Positions 1 to 8,704 of a DNA stretch of 53,974 nt are shown here, piece after piece. The position numbers and the translations under genes were made by a program. The DNA is from an uncultured Flavonifractor sp. Its GTDB lineage: Bacteria > Bacillota > Clostridia > Oscillospirales > Oscillospiraceae. The stretch lies in assembly GCA_910585415.1 (NCBI GenBank), contig CAJUDT010000007.1, forward strand, positions 1-53,974, given 5' to 3'. How positions within the stretch are numbered: position 1 is the first letter of the stretch; each line of letters starts with the position of its first letter. The notes under the pieces are model-generated. The model was not told where the DNA came from, did no database searches, and worked only from the letters and a program-made list of their open reading frames with translations.

Positions 1-226
1 CCCGAGGGGCCAATGGCCGAAGTGTTGAGGGCGGAGGCTAAAACGGCGGGTAGCAGCCAAAGGGTTTGCAAGCCCCGTACCTCCACCGCCGCCCCCCAAC
101 CCCGGGTCCGGGCCCGCAGGCCCGGCGAACTTTGCCTACTTTCCTTCGCTGGAAAGTAGGCCGCCGGAGGCGGGACCAGGTAACGAAACACAGAGAGTAC
201 CGAGGAAGAAACAGAAGAGAACCAGT
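1..226. other. GC-rich non-coding flank
   Basis: No convincing gene. Short open frames exist but lack ribosome binding sites and are rich in Pro and Arg, as expected of GC-rich non-coding DNA. It lies downstream of the kinase that ends at 227 on the minus strand and carries an inverted repeat (134-161) without a U-tract on either strand, plus a second small GC palindrome near 109-126. Confidence 0.5.
134..161. repeat. 11-bp inverted repeat
   Basis: GCCTACTTTCC at 134-144 and its exact complement GGAAAGTAGGC at 151-161 enclose the loop TTCGCT. It could form a stable hairpin in the 3' region of the minus-strand kinase transcript. No U-run follows, so it is more like an intergenic repeat element or a 3'-end stabilising structure than a classical terminator. 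Confidence 0.6.
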
Positions 227-1306
227 TTACATCAAGAGCCGAGCCCTCAGCGCCTCCGCCGACATAGAAGGACTAATCGTCTCAGAACTCTCCATAGCAA
301 TGGCCCCTGCGGCCATAGCGGCCCTGGCGGTGCCGGCCAAATCCGTCCCTTCCAGGTAGGCCCAGGCGATAGCCGCCATCCCTGCGTCGCCGCAGCCGGT
401 GGTATTGACCATCTCCCCAGGGCAGCAGGGCACATGACAGCACCCATTGTGGTCGGCGGCGAACATCCCGCCGCCCCCCAAACTGATGAACACCCGCCGC
501 AGGCCAGTCCCCAGCAGGACCTCCGCCGCCTGCCGCAGGCTGTCCTCGCCGGTGATTGCCACACCGGACAAGAGCTCGGCCTCCAGCTGGTTGGGCTTGA
601 GGGTGTGCAGCTTCCCCAGCACAGGGCGCAGCTTCTCCGCCTTGGCCGTAGAAACCGGGTCGGCAAAGACGGGCAGACGCAGATTTTCCGCCAGCCACGC
701 GATGGACTCCGCCGGGATATTCGTGTCCACCACCACCAGCTGGGCGTTCTGGAGCAGCTTGCTCCGGCTGGACAAAAACGCCGGGGTCATATGCGCGTAA
801 ATCTCCATGTCGCTGACCGCCAAGGCCATATCGCCCCCCTGCTCCGACAGAAACAGATAGGTGGACGTGGCCCCGCCGGGCACCGTCAGGCACTGGCTGA
901 TATCAATACCCAGCTCGCCGCAGCTGGCGGCTATCCGCTGGGCGTTCAAATCATCCCCAAAGGCCGTCAACAGCCGCACATCCACCCCCAGCAGGGCCAG
1001 ATTGTGGGCAATGTTCCGCCCCACGCCCCCCAGGCTCATGCGCACCCGGCCGGGGTTGGAGTCGGCGGCCACCAGGGGCGCAAAGGGCCGTCCGCCAATG
1101 TCGAGGTTCACACCCCCCACCACCACGGCATAGGGCGCCGTGCGGACGATATACCCCTTTCCGGCGATGTGTCCCTGCCGCATGAGGCTGGAAATATGCA
1201 CCGCAATGGAAGAGCGGGCAATACCGGCCTTTTCGGCCAGCTCCTGCTGAGAAATCAGGGGGTTTTCCTCGATCCATCTGAGAATCTGCCGTTCCCGCTG
1301 GGTCAT
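227..1306 (-). CDS. HTH-PfkB family sugar kinase, pseudouridine kinase-like
   Basis: About 359 residues. The first ~60 form a winged helix-turn-helix (MarR/AsnC-like; ENPLISQQELAEKAGIARS), followed by a PfkB/ribokinase domain with the N-terminal VVVGGVNLDIGG strand, the di-glycine substrate region (LGGVGRNIAHNLA) and the C-terminal anion-hole motif NTTGCGDAGMAA containing the catalytic Asp. This architecture is common for pseudouridine kinases (PsuK) of Firmicutes, which phosphorylate pseudouridine to pseudouridine 5'-phosphate for PsuG. PsuG is not in the window, so substrate is inferred. I chose ATG at 1306 because GGAGGTGCG sits just upstream of it; an upstream in-frame start at 1327 would lie within or before that site. 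Monocistronic, with its own promoter (1356-1383). Confidence 0.8.
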   Translation of the reverse strand: MTQRERQILRWIEENPLISQQELAEKAGIARSSIAVHISSLMRQGHIAGKGYIVRTAPYAVVVGGVNLDIGGRPFAPLVAADSNPGRVRMSLGGVGRNIAHNLALLGVDVRLLTAFGDDLNAQRIAASCGELGIDISQCLTVPGGATSTYLFLSEQGGDMALAVSDMEIYAHMTPAFLSSRSKLLQNAQLVVVDTNIPAESIAWLAENLRLPVFADPVSTAKAEKLRPVLGKLHTLKPNQLEAELLSGVAITGEDSLRQAAEVLLGTGLRRVFISLGGGGMFAADHNGCCHVPCCPGEMVNTTGCGDAGMAAIAWAYLEGTDLAGTARAAMAAGAIAMESSETISPSMSAEALRARLLM

Positions 1307-1355
1307 GGCGCACCTCCGTATAAGCAAACGAATCTCTCTATAATCACTTGTTTAT

Positions 1356-1383
1356 ATTCTACCGGTTTTTTCCCGAAAGTCAA
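1356..1383 (-). promoter_or_regulatory. Sigma-A-type promoter of the PfkB kinase gene
   Basis: On the minus strand, -35 TTGACT (1378-1383) and -10 TAGAAT (1356-1361) are separated by 16 bp, about 50 bp upstream of the ATG at 1306. Confidence 0.6.
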
Positions 1384-1542
1384 GGGAAAAACGGGAAGTT
1401 TTTCAGTAGAGAATGGTGAAAAAATGCGCCCGAACAGAGGTGGATTTTGAGGCGCATTGTCCGGGAAACAGGTTTGCAGGCAGATGGGTTTTGTCTAAAA
1501 CAACGGTTTTTACTCCAATTGAAAAAACCGGGACAAAGAAGG

Positions 1543-1576
1543 TTGTCAGCTGGGAGGATTTGAGATAAAATTTATC
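1543..1576 (+). promoter_or_regulatory. carAB promoter with palindrome over the -10 box
   Basis: -35 TTGTCA (1543-1548) and -10 TAAAAT (1566-1571) with a 17-bp spacer; expected start of transcription near 1578, leaving a leader of only about 20 nt before carA. The leader is too short for a PyrR-type attenuator. A perfect palindrome, GATAAAATTTATC (1564-1576), covers the -10 box and is a plausible repressor operator, for example of an ArgR- or PurR-like protein. The regulator is not identifiable from the window. Confidence 0.6.
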
Positions 1577-1597
1577 AGATAATGAAGGAAAGGCGGG

Positions 1598-2713
1598 ATG
1601 TCACGGATGAAGGCAGCTTTAATCCTGGCCAACGGAAGCGTATTCCGGGGGGAGAGCATCGGCGCGACAGCCGACCGGGTGTGCGAGATGGTGTTCAACA
1701 CCTCCATGACCGGCTATCAGGAGATTTTGACCGACCCCTCCTATGCGGGACAGGGTATCGTCATGAGTTATCCCCTCATTGGCAATTACGGCATCAATCA
1801 GGAGGATAACGAGTCCCAGCGGCCCTGGGCAGAGGCGTTTATCGTCCGGCATTTGGCCCGGCGGGGGAGCAATTTCCGCTGTGAGGGCAATTTGGACACC
1901 TATTTGAAACAATACGACATCACCGGCATCCAGGGGGTGGACACCCGCGCCCTGACCCGCATACTCCGCAGTGAGGGGACCATGAATGGCATGATCACCT
2001 GTGCGGAGCATTTTCATGTGGAGGACTGTTTGGCGCGCATACGGGCCTACCGGGTGGAGGGCACCGTGGAGAAGGTCACCCGCCGCGCCGTTCAGGTGTG
2101 CCCCGCCATGGGGGAGCAGCGGCTTCGGGTGGCCATGATGGACTATGGCGTAAAAGAGAATATGATCCGCTGCCTCCAAAAGCGGGGATGTCAGGTGACG
2201 GTCTATCCCGCCCACACCCCGGCCTCCACCGTGCTGGAGGGGGGCTTTGACGGGGTCATGCTCTCCAACGGCCCCGGGGACCCGGCGGACAACGTGGAGA
2301 TCATTCGGGAGGTCAAGGCCCTCTATGACAGCAGCCTGCCCCTCTTCGCCGTGTGCCTGGGGCACCAGCTGCTGGCCCTGGCCACCGGGGCCAAGACCCG
2401 AAAAATGGGTTTCGGCCACCGGGGGGGCAACCATCCGGTGAAGCACCTGGCGGCGGGCCGCTGCTTTATCACCAGCCAGAACCACGGCTACGTGGTGGAT
2501 GCGGACAGCGTGGACCCGTCTGTGGCCCAGGTGTCCCACGTGAACGTCAACGACGGCACGGTGGAGGGGCTGGAGTACAGGCGCCCCCTGTGCTTTACCG
2601 TCCAGTTCCACCCGGAGGCCAGCCCCGGCCCCGAGGACACCGAATCCTTATTTGACCGCTTTACCGCCTGTATGGCGGTGGCTTCAAAAAACCGCATGGG
2701 AGGTGACCGGTAA
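1598..2713 (+). CDS. carA: Carbamoyl-phosphate synthase small (glutaminase) subunit
   Basis: 371 residues, the usual length. Hydrolyses glutamine and channels ammonia to CarB for carbamoyl phosphate in arginine and pyrimidine synthesis. The N-terminal CarA-specific domain (NTSMTGYQEILTDPSYAGQ) is followed by a class I glutamine amidotransferase domain with the nucleophile Cys253 in FAVCLGHQL and the C-terminal His/Glu pair in FHPEASPGP. Start at 1598 has AAGGAAAGG upstream. The stop codon overlaps the carB start (TAATG), so the two are translationally coupled. Confidence 0.97.
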   Translation: MSRMKAALILANGSVFRGESIGATADRVCEMVFNTSMTGYQEILTDPSYAGQGIVMSYPLIGNYGINQEDNESQRPWAEAFIVRHLARRGSNFRCEGNLDTYLKQYDITGIQGVDTRALTRILRSEGTMNGMITCAEHFHVEDCLARIRAYRVEGTVEKVTRRAVQVCPAMGEQRLRVAMMDYGVKENMIRCLQKRGCQVTVYPAHTPASTVLEGGFDGVMLSNGPGDPADNVEIIREVKALYDSSLPLFAVCLGHQLLALATGAKTRKMGFGHRGGNHPVKHLAAGRCFITSQNHGYVVDADSVDPSVAQVSHVNVNDGTVEGLEYRRPLCFTVQFHPEASPGPEDTESLFDRFTACMAVASKNRMGGDR

Positions 2714-5700
2714 TGCCGAAGGATCCCAACATTAAAAAGGTGCTGGTGCTGGGCTCCGGCCCCATCGTCATCGGCCAGGCCGCTGAGTTCGACTACGCCG
2801 GCACCCAGGCCTGCCGGGCCCTCAAGGAGGAGGGGGTGGAGGTGGTGCTGGTCAACTCCAACCCCGCCACCATCATGACCGACAAGGACATCGCCGGCCA
2901 TGTGTACATCGAGCCCCTGAACCTGGCCTCGGTGGAGCAGGTCATTCAAATGGAGCGGCCCGACTCCATCCTCCCCACTCTGGGGGGACAGACCGGGCTG
3001 AATTTGGCCATGAACCTCCATGAGCAGGGGATTTTGGCGCAATATGGCGTACGCCTGCTGGGCACCTCGCCGGAGTCCATCCGCAAGGCGGAGGACCGCC
3101 AGGGGTTCAAGGACGCCATGGAGTCCATCGGACAGCCCTGCGTCACCTCCGACGTGGTGGAGAGCGTGGAGGCCGCGGTGGACTTCGCCGCCGCCATTGG
3201 CTACCCCGTGATTGTCCGCCCGGCCTACACCCTGGGGGGTACCGGCGGGGGCATCGCCTATGACGAGCCCTCCTTACGGGAGATTGCCGGACGGGGGATT
3301 CACCTCAGCCGGGTGGGGCAGGTGCTCATTGAGCGGTGCATTTCCGGCTGGAAGGAGATTGAGTTCGAGGTCATGCGGGACTCCGCCGGGAATGTCATTC
3401 AAATCTGCTCCATGGAGAACATCGACCCGGTGGGGGTACACACCGGGGACTCCATCGTGGTGGCCCCCACCCAGACCCTGGCCAACCGGGAATATCAGAT
3501 GCTCCGTACCGCCGCCCTGGACATCATCTCCGCCCTGGAGATTGAGGGCGGGTGCAACTGTCAGTTTGCCCTCAATCCCGACTCCTATGAGTACGCGGTC
3601 ATTGAGGTCAATCCCCGTGTGTCCCGTTCCTCCAAGGCCACCGGCTACCCCATTGCCAAGGTGGCGGCAAAAATCGCCCTGGGGTACACCCTGGACGAGA
3701 TTCCCAACGCCGTGACGGGCAAGACCACGGCCTGTTTTGAGCCCACCTTGGATTACTGCGTATTGAAGCTCCCCCGCCTGCCCTTCGACAAGTTCACCAC
3801 CGCCAGCCGCACGCTGGGTACCCAGATGAAGGCCACCGGAGAGGTTATGGCCATTGGCAATTCCTTTGAGGGGGCGCTGATGAAGGCTATCCGCTCCCTG
3901 GAGCTGCCGGTCAAGTCCCTCCGCCTGCCGGGGCTGGAGTCGGTGTACACCGAGGACATCGAGGACCGGTTGGTGAACATCGACGACCAGCGGCTTTTCG
4001 TGGTGGCGGAGGCCCTCCGCCGGGGGTTCTCCCCGGAGAAAATCAACAAGATTACCAAATATGACCTGTGGTTCCTGGACCGCTTCCAGAACATCGTGGC
4101 CATGGAGGACCGGCTGGACCACGGACATTTGGACGGGGACACCCTCCGGGCGGCTAAGGAGATGGGCTTCTCGGACGCCTGGATAGCCGCCCTGTCCGGG
4201 AAGGAGCAGCGGGAAATCAAGGCCCTGCGGGAGTCCCTCCACATCCGCCCCGCCTTTAAGATGGTGGACACCTGCGCCGCCGAGTTCGAGGCCCAGACCC
4301 CCTACTACTACTCCACCTACGACGAGGAGAACGAGGCCCGGCTGCCCCTTCACCTGCCGGAGGTGGGCCAAGCGGCCCCCGGTATCCCGGAGGCTCCCTA
4401 CCTCTCCGCCGCCGCGCCCGCGCCCCACCGGACCGGGGACGGACAGGAGCGCCGCAAGGTCCTGGTTTTGGGCTCCGGACCCATCCGCATCGGTCAGGGC
4501 ATTGAGTTTGACTACTGCTCGGTTCACTCGGTCTGGGCCCTCAAGCGCATGGGGTGTGAGACGATTATCATCAACAACAACCCCGAAACCGTCTCCACCG
4601 ATTTTGACGTGGCTGACAAGCTCTACTTCGAGCCTCTGACCCCGGAGGATGTGGAGGCCGTGGTGGAGCTGGAGCGCCCCTGGGGTGCGGTGGTGCAGTT
4701 CGGCGGACAGACCGCCATCAAGCTCACCCAGGCTCTCACCGACATGGGCGTGCCGATTCTGGGCACCCCCGCCGACGGGGTGGACGCCGCCGAGGACCGG
4801 GAGCGCTTTGACGAGATTTTGCAGCACTGCGGTATCCCCCGGGCCCAGGGCCGGACGGTCTTTACCACCGACGAAGCCCTGGAGGCCGCCCACGAGGTGG
4901 GCTATCCGGTTTTGGTCCGCCCCTCCTACGTGCTGGGGGGACAGGGGATGGAAATTGCCTACAACGACCGGAATATCATCGAGTTCATGCGCATCATCAA
5001 TCAGGTGGAGCAGGAGCACCCCATTCTTGTGGACAAATACCTCATGGGCCGCGAGGTGGAGGTGGACGGCGTCTTTGACGGAGAGGACCTGCTTATTCCC
5101 GGTGTCATGGAGCACATCGAGCGGGCGGGGGTCCACTCCGGGGACTCCATCTCGGTCTATCCCCCCATTCACATCGAGGAAAAGCATAAGGAGACCATTC
5201 TACGTTACACCCGCGACCTGGCCAGGGCCCTGGGGGTGATTGGGCTGGTGAACATTCAGTTCATCATCTATAACGATCAGGTGTACGTGATAGAGGTCAA
5301 CCCCCGTTCCTCCCGGACCATTCCCTATATCTCAAAGGTCACCGGCGTGCCCATTATTGACCTGGCTACCCGCGTCATGCTGGGGGAGAAGCTCAAGGAC
5401 CTGGGCTACGGTACAGGCATTTACCGGGAGGCCGATTACTACGCGGTGAAAATGCCGGTGTTCTCCTTCGAGAAGCTCACCGACGTGGACACCGGCCTGG
5501 GCCCCGAGATGAAGTCCACCGGCGAGTGTCTGGGTCTGGCGGAGACCTTCCCTCAGGCTTTGCTGAAGGCCTTCAAGGGGGCTAACATGAAAGCGCCCAA
5601 GCGGGGCGGACGTATCATTATCACCGTCAAGGACGAGGACAAGGGGGAGATTACCGGCATCGCCCGGAGCTTTGCGGACATGGACATTGAGATTTTGGCC

Positions 5701-5997
5701 ACCTCCGGCACCTGCAAGGCCCTGAAGGCGGCGGGGGTGCCCGCCCGCAAGGTGGCCCGCGTGTCGGAGGCACACCCCAATATCCTGGACATGATTGCCT
5801 CCGGCTCGGTGGACCTGGTCATCAACACCCCCACACGGGGCCGGAAGCACGACACAGACGGCTTCCGCATCCGCCGTTCGGCGGTGGAGCACTCGGTAGC
5901 CTGCGTCACGGCGGTGGACACCGCGCGGGCCATGCTCACCGTCCGGGCCAAGGGCCGCAGCGCCGACCTGCGCCCCATTGATATTACCAAAATCTGA
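2713..5997 (+). CDS. carB: Carbamoyl-phosphate synthase large subunit
   Basis: 1094 residues. Two homologous ATP-grasp halves: the first begins KKVLVLGSGPIVIGQAAEF, the second near residue 578 with KVLVLGSGPIRIGQGIEF. Each carries a Gly-rich ATP loop (TLGGTGGGIAYD; VLGGQGMEIAYN) and an IEVNPR metal site (VIEVNPRVSRSS; VIEVNPRSSRTI). A C-terminal MGS-like allosteric domain follows from about residue 955 (RIIITVKDEDK). The linker between halves (about residues 550-578) is Pro/Ala-rich and accounts for a length slightly above the typical ~1070. Makes carbamoyl phosphate from bicarbonate, ammonia and two ATP with CarA. Confidence 0.97.
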   Translation: MPKDPNIKKVLVLGSGPIVIGQAAEFDYAGTQACRALKEEGVEVVLVNSNPATIMTDKDIAGHVYIEPLNLASVEQVIQMERPDSILPTLGGQTGLNLAMNLHEQGILAQYGVRLLGTSPESIRKAEDRQGFKDAMESIGQPCVTSDVVESVEAAVDFAAAIGYPVIVRPAYTLGGTGGGIAYDEPSLREIAGRGIHLSRVGQVLIERCISGWKEIEFEVMRDSAGNVIQICSMENIDPVGVHTGDSIVVAPTQTLANREYQMLRTAALDIISALEIEGGCNCQFALNPDSYEYAVIEVNPRVSRSSKATGYPIAKVAAKIALGYTLDEIPNAVTGKTTACFEPTLDYCVLKLPRLPFDKFTTASRTLGTQMKATGEVMAIGNSFEGALMKAIRSLELPVKSLRLPGLESVYTEDIEDRLVNIDDQRLFVVAEALRRGFSPEKINKITKYDLWFLDRFQNIVAMEDRLDHGHLDGDTLRAAKEMGFSDAWIAALSGKEQREIKALRESLHIRPAFKMVDTCAAEFEAQTPYYYSTYDEENEARLPLHLPEVGQAAPGIPEAPYLSAAAPAPHRTGDGQERRKVLVLGSGPIRIGQGIEFDYCSVHSVWALKRMGCETIIINNNPETVSTDFDVADKLYFEPLTPEDVEAVVELERPWGAVVQFGGQTAIKLTQALTDMGVPILGTPADGVDAAEDRERFDEILQHCGIPRAQGRTVFTTDEALEAAHEVGYPVLVRPSYVLGGQGMEIAYNDRNIIEFMRIINQVEQEHPILVDKYLMGREVEVDGVFDGEDLLIPGVMEHIERAGVHSGDSISVYPPIHIEEKHKETILRYTRDLARALGVIGLVNIQFIIYNDQVYVIEVNPRSSRTIPYISKVTGVPIIDLATRVMLGEKLKDLGYGTGIYREADYYAVKMPVFSFEKLTDVDTGLGPEMKSTGECLGLAETFPQALLKAFKGANMKAPKRGGRIIITVKDEDKGEITGIARSFADMDIEILATSGTCKALKAAGVPARKVARVSEAHPNILDMIASGSVDLVINTPTRGRKHDTDGFRIRRSAVEHSVACVTAVDTARAMLTVRAKGRSADLRPIDITKI

Positions 5998-6027
5998 CCT
6001 GAATGCAGCGGGAAAGGGGGTGATTTT

Positions 6028-6693
6028 ATGCGGTATCGCCATCTGCGGTTTGACATCTGGTTCTGTCTGCTCATCAGTGTGGGCGTGAGCCTGGGTACGG
6101 CGAAAATCGCCAAGCTGGTCCTGGACCAGGCCTATCCGAAGTACGTGGAATCCCACACCGTCGCGGCGGGGGAGATCGGCGGTACGGCGGGCCCTGAGGT
6201 CTTTCGGGCCCAGAGTATTGACGATTTACTCAGCCACGACACCTTTACCGTCCTCTCACCGGGCATTGAGTACCGGAACCGGGGGGCGGGGTGGTACAAC
6301 GGCTGGTATATGTACTCCCTGACCCTCCCCTCCGGGGAGCTGGTGGCGGCGGTTATCAACACGGAGAACGTCCAGGTGGAGGGCTCTTATTACACCGGCA
6401 CGGCCACCCTCCCGGTGGGCCGGGTCATGTACGAGGACTTGACCTCCAGCGAGAGCTTCATACACCAGATTGAGTACATAGAGCCCCTGACCCGCCGGGA
6501 TTTTTACGTGGACATGATGGGCCAGGGGGGCAAGGTCAGCCAGGAGGACTATTACGAGACGCCCACCACTCTGGTCCAGGGAATCACGATTGTGCTGTGC
6601 TTCCCCATACTCCACATGCTGGGCTCCAAGATTGGGATTTTCCCGCCCTTCTTTGTCCGGCGCAAGAAAGAGCAGACCTCCGAATGGGAGTGA
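6028..6693 (+). CDS. Membrane-anchored protein of unknown function
   Basis: 221 residues. An N-terminal membrane segment (about residues 9-28, WFCLLISVGVSLGT), an extracytoplasmic-looking region of ~150 residues with no recognised catalytic motif, and a second hydrophobic segment near residues 185-203 followed by the basic tail RRKKEQ. Start has AAGGGGGTG upstream. It lies 30 bp after carB and 42 bp before the next gene, in the same direction. The pairing with the next protein, which has a related layout of membrane segments plus a soluble part, suggests a small operon. I do not recognise the family. Confidence 0.6.
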   Translation: MRYRHLRFDIWFCLLISVGVSLGTAKIAKLVLDQAYPKYVESHTVAAGEIGGTAGPEVFRAQSIDDLLSHDTFTVLSPGIEYRNRGAGWYNGWYMYSLTLPSGELVAAVINTENVQVEGSYYTGTATLPVGRVMYEDLTSSESFIHQIEYIEPLTRRDFYVDMMGQGGKVSQEDYYETPTTLVQGITIVLCFPILHMLGSKIGIFPPFFVRRKKEQTSEWE

Positions 6694-6735
6694 CGCGGGC
6701 CTCGGCCAAACCATTTGTAAAGGAGAGAATCAAAC

Positions 6736-7323
6736 ATGAATAACGGACCTGTGAGAAAGTTCAATATGGCATATCTGCTGGCGTACATCTTTGTGCCGCT
6801 GATTATCAGTGTCCTGGGGACCTGTGCGGCCTTCATCTTCTTCCCCACCGGCGGGACTGGGGCGGCTCTTCTGGTCATGGTCCCCTGGATCGTCTCCATT
6901 GCCTGGTGGATTGGCGGCGGACGGTTTTTGTACAAGCGGGCCAAGAAGCGCGCCGAGGCGGAGCTCAAGGGCCAGGGCCTCAACGCCAATCAGATTTTTT
7001 ATAGCCGGGGCTGGTCCATCTTCACCGACGTGGGCAGCGGTCAGGTGGGCCTGGTGTCCTTCTGGAACCCCTTCAAAACCTTCCTGATTCCCGCCAGCCG
7101 CATTGAAAAGCTGTGGGTAGACGACGGCGTGGGCGGCGTGGCCATCTTCAAGGGGAGCAACCGGGTGAGCTTCATGCTCCAGGTGGACGGAACCAACGTA
7201 CGGATTGACACATTCATTTCCAACCAGCGCTTTGCCCCCAACAGCGACCACATCCTCACCGGTATCTCCAAGGCCGACACCTGGGTGGAAATCCTCCAGG
7301 CGGCCAAGAGCAATTCGGTGTAA
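6736..7323 (+). CDS. Two-helix membrane protein with PH-like cytoplasmic domain, unknown function
   Basis: 195 residues. Two hydrophobic helices at about 14-34 and 40-60 (LLVMVPWIVSIAWWIGGG), then a basic stretch (YKRAKKRAE) and a soluble C-terminal domain of ~130 residues with a beta-rich pattern resembling bacterial PH-like domains (SRIEKLWVDDGVGGVAIF). Strong AAAGGAGAG ribosome binding site. No catalytic motif seen. It is followed after 3 bp by the zinc-ribbon protein, so the two are probably cotranslated. Confidence 0.6.
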   Translation: MNNGPVRKFNMAYLLAYIFVPLIISVLGTCAAFIFFPTGGTGAALLVMVPWIVSIAWWIGGGRFLYKRAKKRAEAELKGQGLNANQIFYSRGWSIFTDVGSGQVGLVSFWNPFKTFLIPASRIEKLWVDDGVGGVAIFKGSNRVSFMLQVDGTNVRIDTFISNQRFAPNSDHILTGISKADTWVEILQAAKSNSV

Positions 7324-7326
7324 GTT

Positions 7327-7674
7327 ATGGGACTGTTCAGAAACATTCGCTCCATGTTCCACGACGACTGGTGCAGCAAGTGCAAGAGTCAGATGGATGT
7401 GGCCAACAAGCAGCTCTATGCCCTGCCCACCATGCGGGTGGGACACTACCAGGAGCACGACGACCCGGCCTATTATAAGAAAAATCTGGTGCCTGTGGAC
7501 AAGAAGGCCCAGATTCCCACGGGTATGTACGCCTGTGGCATCCATGTGTACCGCTGTCCCCAGTGCGGGCATCATGCCGTCAAGCTGACGGTGTTCCTCC
7601 CAGTCCGGGACCAGGAGAAGGTGGAGCAGCTCCTGTACTTTGAGGACGGAGAGATGGACGATTTTATCCATTAA
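7327..7674 (+). CDS. Small zinc-ribbon-like protein
   Basis: 115 residues with two CxxC knuckles, CSKC (about residues 16-19) and CPQC (about 77-80), the usual arrangement for binding one zinc ion. The space between them is charged and has no membrane segment. It starts 3 bp after the previous stop with only a weak ribosome binding site, which fits translational coupling. Function unknown. Confidence 0.6.
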   Translation: MGLFRNIRSMFHDDWCSKCKSQMDVANKQLYALPTMRVGHYQEHDDPAYYKKNLVPVDKKAQIPTGMYACGIHVYRCPQCGHHAVKLTVFLPVRDQEKVEQLLYFEDGEMDDFIH

Positions 7675-7727
7675 CGCGGCGCCCGGCGGATTGCGGCTGC
7701 GGGGGCTGTCCAGACAGGAGGTACAGT

Positions 7728-8546
7728 ATGAACATCAAACGAGTGTGCGCTCTGTATTTCAGCCCCACCGGGGGCACAGAGCAGATTGCCCGCTTTGCCG
7801 CGGCGGAGCTGGCCCAGCGGCTGGGGGCGGAGGTGGAGGCCATCGACTTCACCCGCCCGGAAAACCGGGAAAGGGAGTACCGCTTTTCTTCGGAGGATTT
7901 GGTACTTGTGGCCGCGCCCGTCTACGCTGGCCGTGTGCCCAACAAAATCCTCCCGGACTTTCAGTCGCGGGTATTTGGCAGCGGGGCAACCCCGGCGGTG
8001 CCCCTGAGCGTGTTCGGCAACCGGAGCGAGGATGAGGCCCTGCGGGAGCTGGCGCTGCTTCTGGAGGGAAATGGCTTCCAGCTTGCGGGGGCCGCCGCGC
8101 TGGTGTGCCGCCACGCCTTTTCTCAGGTGGTGGGCGCCGGCCGGCCGGACGAGGCCGACTGGGCCCAAATCCGGGAGTTTGCAGGCAAGGTGGCGGAAAA
8201 GCTCTCCGCCGGGGAGACGATGCCCCTCCTGGACATCGACCGGAGCGAAATCGGCCCCTATTATACGCCGTTGAAGGTAGACGGGACCCCTGCGCGCTTC
8301 CTCAAGGCCAAGCCTCAGACAGACCAGGACAAGTGTACCCACTGCGGCCTGTGTGTCCGTGCGTGTCCCATGGGCAGCATCGACGAGAGTACTATGGAGG
8401 CCGCCGGAGTGTGCATCAAATGTCAAGCCTGCGTACGGCGCTGCCCGCAGGGGGCCAAGTATTTTACCGACGGGGACTTTCTCTCCCATGTGGCCATGCT
8501 GGAGCAGAATTACAGCAAGCGGGCGGAAAATACCTGGTTCGTGTGA
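7728..8546 (+). CDS. EFR1-type flavodoxin/ferredoxin fusion protein
   Basis: 272 residues. N-terminal flavodoxin-like fold with an FMN phosphate loop (YFSPTGGTEQIA, residues ~9-20) and APVYAGRVPN at the second FMN loop. C-terminal pair of [4Fe-4S] motifs, CTHCGLCVRACP and CIKCQACVRRCP (about residues 204-240). This matches the EFR1 family of anaerobes, cytoplasmic electron carriers of unknown partner. Start follows a strong ACAGGAGGTACAG. A rho-independent terminator follows at 8568. Confidence 0.9.
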   Translation: MNIKRVCALYFSPTGGTEQIARFAAAELAQRLGAEVEAIDFTRPENREREYRFSSEDLVLVAAPVYAGRVPNKILPDFQSRVFGSGATPAVPLSVFGNRSEDEALRELALLLEGNGFQLAGAAALVCRHAFSQVVGAGRPDEADWAQIREFAGKVAEKLSAGETMPLLDIDRSEIGPYYTPLKVDGTPARFLKAKPQTDQDKCTHCGLCVRACPMGSIDESTMEAAGVCIKCQACVRRCPQGAKYFTDGDFLSHVAMLEQNYSKRAENTWFV

Positions 8547-8567
8547 CTGTACATACCGAAAGACCAA

Positions 8568-8617
8568 CAGCCGGAGGGGACAGGTCCTTTACCTGTCTCT
8601 CCGGCTGATTTACTTTT
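8568..8617 (+). terminator. Rho-independent terminator after the EFR1 gene
   Basis: CAGCCGGAG...GACAGG pairs with CCTGTC...CTCCGGCTG (8568-8607, one bulged G), followed by the T-rich ATTTACTTTT. Confidence 0.75.
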
Positions 8618-8653
8618 GTCATGATAATATGTTTCAATTCTCTATTCTGAAAA

Positions 8654-8686
8654 CAGGCGGGCGGCGGACAGTAGCCTGCCGCCCGC
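8654..8686 (-). terminator. Terminator of the minus-strand cluster
   Basis: On the minus strand GCGGGCGGC (8678-8686) pairs with GCCGCCCGC (8657-8665), followed by CTGTTTTC. It lies 19 bp beyond the TetR stop codon. Confidence 0.6.
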
Positions 8687-8704
8687 ACCTTTGGAACGAT
8701 AACC

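Noticed and set aside
1..226. Open frame starting near 66 on the plus strand
   Set aside because: No ribosome binding site, Arg/Pro-rich composition and overlap with an inverted repeat and the kinase 3' end.
3274..5187. Long open frame antisense to carB (637 codons, minus strand)
   Set aside because: High-GC codon bias leaves antisense frames open. Its predicted protein is rich in His, Gly, Val and Leu in no known pattern, has no ribosome binding site and lies wholly under a certain gene.
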